Source of the DNA: Dichotomocladium elegans
Taxonomy: Eukaryota > Mucoromycota > Mucoromycetes > Mucorales > Lichtheimiaceae
Assembly (NCBI GenBank): GCA_025716815.1
Contig: JAIXMN010000002.1
Location: 620,001 to 684,000 of the forward strand
Direction of reading: 5' to 3'
DNA length: 64,000 bases
The translations under genes and the position numbers were made by a program. Of the stretch, positions 23,485-34,010 are shown in pieces (the stretch's first letter is position 1; each line of letters starts with the position of its first letter). The notes beneath the pieces were generated by a model, which was not told where the DNA came from, ran no database searches, and saw only the letters and a list, made by a program, of their open reading frames with translations.

Positions 23485-24395
23485 ATGGCAAACAAACCTC
23501 AACCGATCGCCGTCGAAACACCGACTCAAGACGAAGCCTCGTATGAGGAGAGCCATGTACACCAAGTCTACGAAGAAATCGCTAGCCATTTCAGCGAGAC
23601 ACGATACAAGGCAAGGCATCTCCCGAAATGGGTTGAATAGTTTATACAAATGGTGTGCATGCCGGGCACATTTGTGCACTCTCTCTGACTTATTTGTGAG
23701 CAGCCATGGCCAGTTGTAGAATCGTTTCTCAACAGTATGCCTGTCGGTAGCCTAGGAGCTGATGTGGGTTGCGGCAATGGTAAATATATGGGAGTCAATC
23801 GACAAACGTTCATGCTCGGATCGGATCGGTAAGGCAGATCGAGGGAAAGAGGAGGATTCAAGCAGCAGTTAACAAGCTTGTGCATGCTTCGAGCAGAAGC
23901 TCCAACCTGATTAAGATTGTATGCGAGCGAGGGTTCGAAGGTATGGTAGCCGATGGATTGGATTTACCTTACCGCGATAATGCGTTTGTAAGTAGGCAAG
24001 AGACAGAGAAAGTAAGCATAGATTTCTAATTCATTTTTTCGTAGGATTTTGTAGTATCCATTGCTGTTATCCATCACTTCTCGACACCGAAGCGGCGGCG
24101 CGAAGCCATTGAGGAGCTACTACGTATTACTCGACCGGGTGGAAAGGTGTTGGTCTTTGTGTGGGCTCTGGAACAGACAAAGTTCAGCAAAAGGAATTTT
24201 GAGCCGGGTCAACAAGATGTGTTCGTGCCCTGGAAGTTAAAAACGGACCCGTCTAAAGTTTATAATCGCTACTACCATCTTTTCCGCGAAGGAGAACTCG
24301 ACGATTTGTTCAGGTCTGTGCCAGGCCTTACCATTGATACCGCTGGCTACGACCGAGACAACCATTATGTCATTGCAACAAAGGAAAACGTGTAA
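23485..24395 (+). CDS. TRM9: tRNA (uracil wobble) carboxymethyl methyltransferase, Trm9/ALKBH8 type
   Basis: Trm9, with Trm112, uses S-adenosylmethionine to make mcm5U at the tRNA wobble position. Four exons are supported: 23485-23610, 23704-23828, 23897-23987 and 24045-24395. The protein starts MANKPQPIAVE and has VHQVYEEIASHFSETRYK, the family N-terminal motif. PWPVVESFL is followed by the SAM-binding LGADVGCGNGKYMGVN. Next are GMVADGLDLPYRDNAFDFVV, SIAVIHHFSTPKRRREAIEE and LLRITRPGGKVLVFVWALEQ. The C-terminal region has DVFVPWKL, YHLFREGELDDLF and ends GYDRDNHYVIATKENV. The first intron begins GCAAGG and ends AG, a GC-AG intron; splicing it joins YK to PW in frame. Length (about 230 residues) fits fungal Trm9. 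The enzyme looks complete. Confidence 0.92.
23611..23703 (+). other. GC-AG intron in Trm9
   Basis: The donor reads AAG then GCAAGG, and the acceptor is GAGCAG before CCATGG. No GT donor nearby restores the conserved frame. This is a non-canonical but U2-type intron. Confidence 0.8.
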
Positions 24396-24569
24396 TGTAT
24401 TTTTTTGATCTCTCGAAAATAGCCTTTTAATTTTGTTATGATTCTCGTAATACAAATTTCTATACACAACTACAGCACGATAGACAAAAAGCTATTGTTC
24501 TTTTACAAATGGTCGAAAATAGGAATGCTGCTGTAGAAAATGGGATATGGGAGGGCGAGGTGTACTTTT

Positions 24570-26641
24570 TTAGCGGCGGTTAGAGTAGACGTGGGCAAAA
24601 GCACGGGTAGCAGCGCGCTTAAGCTTAGTCTGGGCACCCTTGATGTCATCGACGTTCGCATCCTCAGCAGAGATATCCATGAACTCCATGGCCTCAGCAA
24701 GGGCAGTCTCGATGGCTTCACGGTCACCACGGCGGAGCTTCATGGAGACGTTGGGGTCCGAGATGTTGTTCTCGACCTGGTAGACGTACGACTCAAGCTC
24801 CTGCTTGGCCTGAACAACAGCCTCGCGCTTCTTGTCGTCGTCAGCGTTCTTGGCAGCATCCTCAACCATACGCTCGATTTCAGCAGCAGAGAGACGGGTA
24901 GAGTTGGAGATGGTGACATCAGCCTTACGGCCAGTGGTCTTGTCCTGAGCAGTGACCTTCAAGATACCGTTGGCATCCAAGTCGAAGGTGCAGAGAAGCT
25001 CAGGAGTACCACGGGGAGCAGGGACAAGGCCGTTGAGAGAGAACTCACCGAGCATGTTGTTCTCCTTGGTCATGAGACGCTCACCCTCGTAGACAGGGAA
25101 GGTGACGGTGGTCTGGTTGTCAGAAGCAGTAGTGAAGACCTTAGACTTCTGGCAAGGAATGGGGGTGTTGCGGGGAACAACGACGGCCATGATGCCACCC
25201 TGCATCTCAATACCGAGAGAAAGAGGGACAACGTCGAGCAGGAGCAAGTCCTGGGTCTTCTCGTTACCGGACTGGTTGGTAAGGACAGCAGCCTGGACAG
25301 CGGCACCATAGGCAACAGCCTCGTCAGGGTTGATGGACTTGTTGAGCTCCTTGCCGTTGAAGAGATCCTGGAGGAGGGACTGGATCTTGGGGATACGGGT
25401 GGAACCACCGACAAGAACAACTTCATCGACATCCTTCTTGTCGATCTTGGCATCCTTAAGGACCTTCTCGACAGGCTCAACAGTGCCGTTGAAGTGGGCG
25501 GAGTTGATCTCCTCGAACTTGGCACGGGTGATGCTGGACTGGAAGTCAATGCCCTCGAAGAGAGAGTCAACCTCAACGGTAGTCTGGGTCAAGGAAGAGA
25601 GGGTGCGCTTGGCACGCTCGGAGGCGGTACGGAGGCGGCGAAGAGCACGGGGATCGCTGGAGATATCCTTCTTGTGCTTGCGCTTGATCTCCTGGACAAA
25701 GTGGTTGACGAGGGTGTTGTCGAAGTCCTCACCACCCAAGTGGGTATTACCAGCGGTGGCCTTGACGGCGAAGACACCACCGGAGATGGTCAAAAGAGAA
25801 ACATCGAAGGTTCCACCACCCAAATCGAAGATAAGGACGTTCTTCTCCTTCTTGTCAGCAGCATCCAAACCGTAGGCAATGGCAGCAGCGGTGGGCTCGT
25901 TGATGATACGGAGAACATCCAAACCAGCGATCACACCAGCATCCTTGGTAGCCTGACGCTGGGAATCGTTGAAGTAAGCAGGGACAGTGACGACGGCCTT
26001 GGTGACCTTCTTGCCGAGCTTAGCCTCAGCGATCTCCTTCATCTTAATCAAGACCATGGAAGAGATTTCTAAATCATGTCCATTCAAGGTCAGCAACTCC
26101 GGAAGCCCAAACAACAAAAAATCTTTTTTCATACCTTGGGGAGAGTAGCTCTTGGTCTCACCCTGGAACTCGACCTGGATCTTGGGGTTGCCGTTGTCCT
26201 CAATGACAGTGAAGGGCCAGTTGACCATATCGGCCTTCACCTCAGCATCGTCAAAGCGACGGCCAATCAGACGCTTAGCATCGAAGACGGTGTTCTTGGG
26301 GTTCATAGCGGCCTGGTTCTTGGCAGCATCACCGATGAGACGCTCAGTCTCAGAGAAAGCAACGTACGAAGGAGTAGTACGGTTACCCTTTATGCCGTTT
26401 TCTTATCAGCACTTCTTGATCCACTTTGTCTGCATATTTCATCCGTTTTACCTGCTCGTTCGCGATGATTTCCACACGCTCGGACTCCCAGACGCCCACG
26501 CAAGAGTAGCTATATACCACAAGAAAATTTATCGTTATGAACTCCACTTTCCAGATTTTTCTCTTGCAAAGTTCTGCTATTCTTTGATCCTTACGTAGTA
26601 CCCAAATCAATACCGATGGCACCCTCGTATTCGGCAGACAT
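24570..26641 (-). CDS. SSB: Hsp70 chaperone, SSB (ribosome-associated) type
   Basis: SSB Hsp70s bind nascent chains at the fungal ribosome. The start at 26641 gives [20 protein letters not shown] across the first intron, the Hsp70 phosphate-1 motif. Next come [24 protein letters not shown] and [48 protein letters not shown] and [14 protein letters not shown] complete the ATPase domain. The substrate-binding domain and lid follow. The C-terminus is [14 protein letters not shown]. It lacks the EEVD tail of cytosolic SSA proteins and is shaped like SSB tails. Three introns are seen (about 26591-26512, 26452-26391 and 26137-26073). The last has no stop and a length divisible by three, so the ORF runs through it. 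The gene converges on Trm9, 174 bases away. Confidence 0.92.
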
Positions 26642-28601
26642 GTTGTAAAAGATAAAGAGAGAGGAAAAGAGGAGGAAATTCTTAGCAAATGTGGCTCCAA
26701 ACTCTAAAGAAAAAAATTTCAAGAAGCGCAAAAAAGGGACTGCTATTCGTTGGGTACCGCCACACTAAATCCCAAGTTTCAAACATTTATTATGAACCAA
26801 TCCAAATGTATGGTTTGATACCGTATCGTTGAGATTCTCTCTTGGATTCCTGATGGTAAATAGCAGAAACACCATGTCTGACGGAATTGCGCAAGAAGTA
26901 ATTGTTACAAGGCTACCATTCGACAGGAATCAAAGAAGGATAACTAGCTGTCATTAAGCATGAACGTGCTAGAATAACCTTCTCTTTCTCGACTCAAAAT
27001 ACAAAAAAAATTATATCCGCCTATGCTTTGCGTTTGCGAATGACTGGTTTGTCCCCTTTAGGTCCTGCCGTATCCAGGAAAGATGTTGGAGTTATCATAT
27101 AGGAGGATATGGTTCGCAAATGCGGTTGTGAAAGAAGTATCCATGGTGCGGCCAATTAATGCAGCACAAGTTCATTATGCAAGAAATCAGCGCTGCTCCG
27201 CTATTTTTCTCGTACTACAGATCAAATCCTTTTGCTATGTCTGCACTGAACCTAACCAACCATCCCGTCGCTGCACCCTATGTAATTGGGCGAGAACGTT
27301 ATAAACTTCAAGGGTCCCAATGTGCTATTTCGATAATGTTGGTCAAGAGTTCCTGATGATCCATGGTTCGGCCGATTTCCCAGTCGGAACGGCAGGAGCA
27401 TAATTGAGACACAGAAAAGACTATTGAAATGAAATAGCAATGTTCAGACATTGTCTTTACAAATACTGGGGATTCACTAGTAACTCTTTCATACCATTGG
27501 AATTGCTTGTTCTCTGTTTTTCCAGACTGCTTATATTGCCAAAACATCCGTGGAACGATGAGCACTAAATATAATATTGCTGGCCTTTGAAGCATTCAAA
27601 AAAGCCGGCAGATCCCTTCATTGCCAGTTCGACTAATTTTTTTCAATTAATAGGATCCACCGAAATGAACTCGGCTAAATATTTCTTGAACGAAATATCA
27701 GAATGAAACAAATAATACCCTTTAATACCGCTTTCATGAAATTGGGCGCTATGACCTTTGCCACCACCACCGAGCTATATGGTGCGCATTTTATGGTTGA
27801 GTAGTTTCTCATTGTATTTTTTAAGTCATAATCTTTCCACAATAATACGAATTACCCTGGGAAAAGGGTTATAGTTCTGTGAAAGGTTGTTACTTTGCAG
27901 CAAGTGTGGCTGGAATTGGTTTCACTTGTCCAAATAAATTATTGGTAACGTGTGAAGCAAGCCAACTACGGGTTTGAATTCTTCACTACACGCCTTGGAG
28001 TTGATCACATGACACATAATAACCGGCACATGCTGCTCCCACGGTCGAATTATTCATCCGGGAATGGAAAGCACACAGCAAAATGTGATGGCGAGATAGC
28101 TTTTTGCTTTGACCCCATTTTTGCGTCTAGCATCGCACTGGAGATGAAGATATAGTTGACGCTTTATGGTACAAAGCAGCCCCGCCCGATGTGACAAGAG
28201 GAAAAAACAGATGAAGGATAGAGACAGACAAGTGACTGCTCCGTATTTTCAATATCCATTTTAGTTAGACAGGCACCTTGTGGAACCCACACCCCCGCAA
28301 TCATATGCTTGCGGAATACTACCGACTTTCAACCACGTTAAGGAACTCAATAAAGATGTCATATTTCCGTCTCATTCAAAGAATATATGATTTTAATTCA
28401 TTTGGCATTGCCTCCATAATGCTGTGCCCCACAGACCACTGATGGTTTTTCGCATGCGAAGGAGCTTGGTGATTCTATCGATCGGAGAAAAAGCAGTTGT
28501 TGATGACAACTTGAATCGGTGTTCTAAACAGAACGCTGTTATTTAAATGGAAGGGCCCTGAAGCATTACTGCTTTTCTCTCCCCTCCAATTCCTACCCTC
28601 G
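26642..28601. other. intergenic, about 2 kb, AT-rich
   Basis: This gap lies upstream of both the Hsp70 (minus) and acyl-CoA synthetase (plus) genes, so it holds both promoters. A TTCAAGAA motif near 26717 could be half of a heat-shock element, but this is weak. Short ORFs at 27083-27595 have no recognisable domain. Confidence 0.45.
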
Positions 28602-30912
28602 ATGAGTATCAAAGTGGATTTAGAAAATCAGCTCTACGAGGTCCCCAATACTCGCAAAGACGGGCAGACTGGTACGAGGATGCCGCTTTTTGATATTTTG
28701 GATGTCATGCAGTTTTTTTACTGACAAGTCAGTTTTATCTACCACCTCTGCTAGCTGTCTTCCGCACCACTACACATCGTGAACTCGTTGAGACTATAGG
28801 CCCTGATGTTAAAACTATGTACGACCTCTTCCGTCAAGGTGAGCTTCTCTCTTTTTTCCATCTTCATGTCTCATTTCGCTCACCATAGATCATGTCAGGA
28901 CTGAAGGCTTCTCGCGATCGCCCATGCTTGGGTCATCGCCCTGTGGATGCCAAGACCGGTCAGCGTGGTCCATACGTCTGGCAGACGTTTCGTCAGGTGA
29001 ACAACCGAATCACCCATTTCGGTTCGGGTTTGATGAACTTGATCAATCACACCCTTAATGATCCCCGTACCCGCAATCTCCCAATCGGCATTTGGGCCGT
29101 TAATCGTCCCGAATGGACAATTTCCGACTTTGCATGTGCAGCATATGGCTTGTATGTCGTATCGCTCTATGATACTCTTGGCCCTGAGACTGTCGAATAT
29201 GTCACCAACCACGCGGAGCTCGAGATCATTGTTTGCTCAAACGACCACATTGTCGACCTCATTAAGCTCCGACATAAGCTTCCCAAACTCCGTGCGATCG
29301 TTGCTATGGATCCGCTGGATGATGAGGCGGGTAAGGGTGCTGTATATAAGGCTTGGGCTGAGGAGAAGGGTCTTGTCCTGGTTGATTTTGCCTCTGTGGA
29401 GGAGTCTGGTAAAAAGAACAAGCGGTCATACAATCCCGCTTCTTCGGATGACCTCGCATTCATCATGTACACAAGTGGTACCACTGGTAAGCAGCGCAGA
29501 AACCCATCCATTGATGTCGTAGCTGACCTATATTGTATGTGTATATAGGTATGCCCAAGGTAAACCCTGAAAATTCCCTGTAAAAGGTCTTGCACTGTGT
29601 TTACTAAGCTACTAACCTTTAGGGTGCCATGATCACCCACCGCAACTTCATTTCCGCTGCCGCTGCTACAAACATTAGCTTGGGCGAACCCCGCGTTGAC
29701 GATATCTCAATCTCGTATCTCCCTCTCGCTCACATTTTTGGTCGTCTTGTCGACACCGCTTGTCTTCTCCGTGGCTGCCGCCTCGGCTACTTTAGCGGCG
29801 ATGTTACCACCATTGTGGACGACATGCAGACCCTTAAGCCGTCCATTTTCCCCTCTGTGCCTCGTCTCTTGAATCGCGTCTATGGAAGCATCGTCCAGAA
29901 GACCATCGAGGCTCCTGGTCTGACTGGATCGCTTGCCCGCACTGCTGTCGCGACCAAACTCGCCAATCTTGAGGCCGGCCAAGGTTATACCCACGCATTC
30001 TGGGACCGACTCATCTTCAACAAGGTCAAGTTGGCGCTCGGTGGCAATGTCCGGTACATTGTCAGCGGTTCAGCACCCATTGGCAAGGATGTGATGCAAT
30101 TTTTGCGTGTCGCTCTCTGCTGTGACGTCCGTGAAGGTTACGGAGCCACCGAGACATGTGCCTCTAGCACTATCCATAATGAAGGAGAGTACCTCTCGGG
30201 TCACATTGGTGTGCCTTTCCCCTGTAACGAGATCAAGCTCGTCGATGTCCCTGAGATGAACTACCTGGCGACGGATCCTAACCCACGTGGTGAGCTCTGC
30301 ATCCGTGGACCGAACGTGTTTTTGGGCTACTATAAAGACGAAGAAAAGACGCGCGAGGCGCTCGACGACGAGGGCTGGTACCATACGGGTGACGTCGCTA
30401 TGATCAACAAACGTGGATGTATTGTGATCATTGATCGCAAGAAAAATATTTTCAAGCTCGCCCAAGGCGAATATATTGCGCCCGAGAAGATCGAGAACGT
30501 ATATGCGAAGGACCCTATTGTGGCCCAGCTATACGTGCATGGCGACTCGCTTCAAAGCGCATTGGTCGGTATTCTTGTTCCCGATCCAGATGCCCTCGCT
30601 ACTTTGGTTGGCAACAAACTCCCGCACCTGGCTGCCAAGAAACTTAGCTATGTCGACCTCTGCAAGAACCCTGAAGTTAACAAGGCCGTGCTCGACCAGA
30701 TCACTCGCGTTGGTAAGAAGGCCGGCCTGCGTGGCTTCGAGTTTGTCAAGGCCCTCTACTTGGAGTCATCTCCCTTCACGATTGAAGCCGATCTTCTCAC
30801 CCCTACCCTCAAAATCAAGCGTGCTCAGGCCGCCAAGTTCTACAAGAGTCAGATCGATGAACTCTACAGCGTATTGGCTGCTACCACAGAGCCCGCTCGT
30901 GCAAAAATGTAA
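28602..30912 (+). CDS. long-chain fatty acid CoA ligase (ACSL/FAA type)
   Basis: This enzyme activates long-chain fatty acids to acyl-CoA with ATP, acting at ER, peroxisome or lipid-droplet membranes. Exons are 28602-28671, 28755-28838, 28899-29486, the microexon 29549-29559, and 29623-30912. The start is MSIKVDLENQLYEVPNTRKD. The AMP-binding core YTSGTTGMPKGAMITHRN is assembled from three exons. The segment ISYLPLAHIFGRL, the A5-type GYGATETCA and the adenylation motifs GELCIRGPNVFLGYY and GWYHTGDVAMI follow. IDRKKNIFKLAQGEYIAPEK is the FACS signature plus catalytic Lys region. The C-terminal part, LTPTLKIKRAQAAKFY, is complete. About 690 residues, normal for the family. Codon usage is C-rich at third positions, suggesting high expression. 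Confidence 0.94.
29549..29559 (+). other. 11-base microexon in the acyl-CoA synthetase gene
   Basis: The sequence GTATGCCCAAG is preceded by TATATAG and followed by GTAAAC. Joined to ACTG before it and GGTGCC after it, it supplies Met-Pro-Lys of the TSGTTGMPKGA motif. Skipping it would remove essential residues and shift the frame. Confidence 0.85.
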
Positions 30913-31141
30913 TCTCTTTCACGCTTCAGTTCTTGTTTTCCTTTTTTTAGAACAGTTTTAGCATACCATCATTATCCCATATATATAGATATATATATAA
31001 AGGCGACGTGGTATGGCTGGGATGCCCCATTACTGGACTGTCACTAACATTGCCCACTGTACTTTCGGTATCAACTCTTCCTCTGTCCTGTTGTTCTTCT
31101 TTTCGTGTTGTAATTTCGTGTATGATACATTAGAAAGAAAA

Positions 31142-32729
31142 TCACATTCTTCGCGCGCACATTTTGCATATCAATTCGCCTCGATTTCCTTCTTGCCACA
31201 TGCCTGTCACAGCGACGCATTGGCATATGAGTATCACCGAGGTCCATATATTACCTTGCACTTTTCCTATTACGTACCAGGCACTCGAACCGACAAAAGC
31301 TTATTGCAGCGGCTGCACTGAAAATGATTGACGTGATAATCTTCGCCGAATGCTGATACCGAACGACCGTCAATGACCGCACGACAATGCCGGCATATCT
31401 TGGCAGAGCTTTGTCGCAGAGAATGTTTATAATGTTCCTCACAGTACGGTTTGTTATTGCGTACGAAAAAGCTGTTTGAACTAAACGTCTTGCCACAATC
31501 CTATTCTCCTCCACCATACCAATACAAAATGAGTGTCCTACGCCCAAAGTGATTATAAGCTATCCAAAGGAGGAGGGGAGCTGCCACCCCGTAACTCACC
31601 GCGCATACAAAACAGTCTTTATGCCAATCGCCATCCAAAGCATTCAAGAATTCGCCGCTAATGTATTCGCCGCATCCCATGCATTTGTGTCCAAATTTGC
31701 GGAGATAATCCTGTTCACAATAAGGATGACCGTCATGGACCATAAACGCACTGGATTCGTCAAAAGGTTTGCTGCACTCCCGACAGAAGAAGTGGCCAAC
31801 ATGATAATGCTTCCCGAGAGCATTGATTGATTTTTCTTCGATAGGAGTGTTGCAATAGTCGCACCGGAGGCTAAAGAGTTCGTGATAGTCGAGAGCACAA
31901 TATGGCTGGGAATCCTTTGTGTAAAAGGCAACGTGTTCAAGGTCTTGGCCACAATGTTTGCATTTGAAGCAGTCAACGTGCCACTGGTTTTGTTCAACCT
32001 TGATGACCCGACCTGCGATCGGTTTATCGCACTCTGCGCAGCGCGTACCAACATAGAGGGGGCTGGTCACCGAGACTTTATCCTCAGATGGTGATGATGG
32101 TTTCTGCGAAGACAGCAAAGGCGGTTTGGGAGACAAGCGAGGCGGCTTTGGATTTGCGGAGCTGATGGATGGGGCATGTGTGTACTGTTGCTGCTCCTGC
32201 TGTACCTTTTGGGTAGATACGGGGAGTGAGGATGCTGTGCCTGCTGCTGCAGAGCTTGCTGGCTGTCTTTGAGACAGCTTCCCAGTTATCGATGCTGATA
32301 TCGACGCTGTTTCTGGTCTTTGGTGACTAGTGGGTCGGCTTCGCGGTGTCAAGGCACTCTCAAATGGATCGTCCCTACGTAACTTCGGTGGAGGAGCTGG
32401 CCGTTCTGGAGCCGTTTCCGTCACTACATCACCTACAGCGCTCTGAAGTTTTTTAACCTGTTCTTGCAATGGGTTGCTAGTGCCATCCTGTATCGAAAGG
32501 TTGTCCATGGATGAAGTTAGGGATTTAGACGAGGAAGATGACATTCGCCAAGTCGCGGGTTTGATAGGAGGACGAGGTCCTCGGAGGTTTCCGCTGGCCC
32601 TTGTAGCGTTCCCATTCTTGGGGAGTTCTTGTAAGTATTTGTCTGTTGTGTGTATAAGTTTTTCTGAAAAGCAATCTCTCTCCTCGAATCATTCTTGCCT
32701 AGTTCGTCTTTGGTAAGGTAGGACGACAT
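31142..32729 (-). CDS. paxillin-like protein with four LIM domains
   Basis: LIM proteins of the paxillin/Pxl1 group link Rho signalling, actin and cell polarity. The first exon (32729-32699) gives MSSYLTKDEL. A GC-AG intron (32698-32643) joins it to DKYLQELPKNGN, so the N-terminus contains LDKYLQEL, an LD-motif-like helix. A long disordered Ser/Pro region follows. Four LIM domains start at CAECDKPIAGRV, CDYCNTPIEEKS, CMGCGEYISGEF and CRHCRAVIDGRS, each with the HxxCFxC or HxxHFxC core (for example WHVDCFKCKHC, YHVGHFFCREC, YHVNHFQCSRC). LIM3 is completed across an intron by DCGKTFSSNSFFV. LIM4 is completed by a last exon (31203-31142) reading MWQEGNRGELICKMCARRM before the stop. The gene converges on the acyl-CoA synthetase gene. 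Confidence 0.85.
32643..32698 (-). other. GC-AG intron in the LIM gene
   Basis: On the minus strand the donor is CTAG then GCAAGAATG and the acceptor is CACAACAG. Splicing here restores an N-terminal exon in frame and builds the LD-like motif. No GT donor serves. Confidence 0.7.
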
Positions 32730-33640
32730 TGTGGTGTTCAGTGTTATCCGAAAAGAGGAAGCATTATTTTGGAAGCCCATTACCTGCTTCCGAAAATAAG
32801 TGTAACTCCGCAGATGTTGCATTTGCAGGATACTAGAGATACTGTCCACCTTACCCTATATCGATGGTTGTATATCCCATTATCGTATAGTGGCCCCTCA
32901 TATGCCCATACTTATCCATCTCATCTATTATTACTTTAAGAAAGTGAAATAATCTCTTGGCAGAATTTCCTTCGGGCTGTCCTGTCCTCTTTCCTTTCCG
33001 GACTGGTGCCCATGAGAATCTCAAGCTATATTGGCTGATGCCTGAATATCCAGATTGTAGTAGTTCTCGTTTGTTCCATTGTAGTATAGAATACAGACTC
33101 CTCAGTTTCTTTCTAAAGCCAATGTCTAATATATTCTATCGTCGCACGCAATCAAGATGATTTAGCATATTTGCATCATCACAGTATTTCGGTCTACATG
33201 CTGAAATCAAGTCTGTTTAATGACATATATCATTGCCAATTCGCATATTTTTTATGTATACTTATATCTTCAAATTTCTGTAGCAATCGGTCTAAGACGA
33301 TAGGTGCATACATTCTCGTCAACTTGTTCTAATGTAACACTCTTCGTTGACAATACGTGAAGGACCTCTGCGTTTCTTTATATGCAGTTGAGCACCTTTA
33401 TGCGGTTGCAGCCGATACGCTCAATATCTTCTCAGCTTGCCCTGGTTAGATGTTAAACTCAATATGTATAGAGCATTTATTACCGCCCTAGAGCCATCCC
33501 GCGAAGCAGGATGGTGGAATCATAAGATAGTCATCGCATTAGGCCCTTGGGATGCGAAGAGACCAACAGAACAGAACAGAACAGAACAGAGCAAATTATC
33601 ATTGTGCGCACGAACATAAGAATTCATCCTGTTCCTTATA
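32730..33640. other. intergenic, with a short GAACA repeat
   Basis: AT-rich DNA upstream of the LIM gene. A pentanucleotide tandem repeat (AACAG/GAACA, about five units) lies at about 33568-33594, next to the Plavaka-like element. No gene seen. Confidence 0.5.
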
Positions 33641-33795
33641 AATCACTGAAGACTGTGTGCACTGCTATATATGAAACTGTGCAGACATTTTGGTGCACTG
33701 CACGTCTTTTGGTGTCCTGTAGGCCATTCAGTACTCTGCATGCCATTTAGAACCCAGCAATGATTTCGTTTTGTACTGCAGTGCCTTTGTAAAGC
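33640..33795 (+). repeat. left subterminal repeat region of the Plavaka-like element
   Basis: Repeated TGCA-centred motifs occur here: GTGTGCACTGC, TGTGCAGACA, GTGCACTGCACG, GGTGTCCTGTAGGCCATT and TTGTACTGCAGTGCC. They resemble the motifs at the other end read on the opposite strand. Confidence 0.5.
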
Positions 33796-34010
33796 TATTG
33801 CAGAGCGATATCCCTTATCGCCAGCCCTGCGATGCATTTGAACAACTTACAGGTCTAGTCTCTGCGTCTCAAATCATCAACTATATCTTCTGGATAACAG
33901 TATTTATTCAAACATTTCGCTGTCGTCATTATCCTCGCCGTCTGCAGGAGTATTCACATTATTCTTGCTGCTATCTTCGTCTTGGCTTCAACATCGCTTT
34001 CCTCCGCGCA

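Noticed and set aside
24540..26072. 510-codon open frame on the plus strand opposite the Hsp70 gene
   Set aside because: It is a known artefact of Hsp70 codon bias: the antisense frame stays open. It has Leu/Val/Asp-rich composition, no domain, and the minus-strand Hsp70 is fully conserved.
27308..27595. 95-codon minus-strand ORF in the gap after Hsp70
   Set aside because: Composition is plausible but I recognise no family and see no exon continuation; not enough to call a gene.
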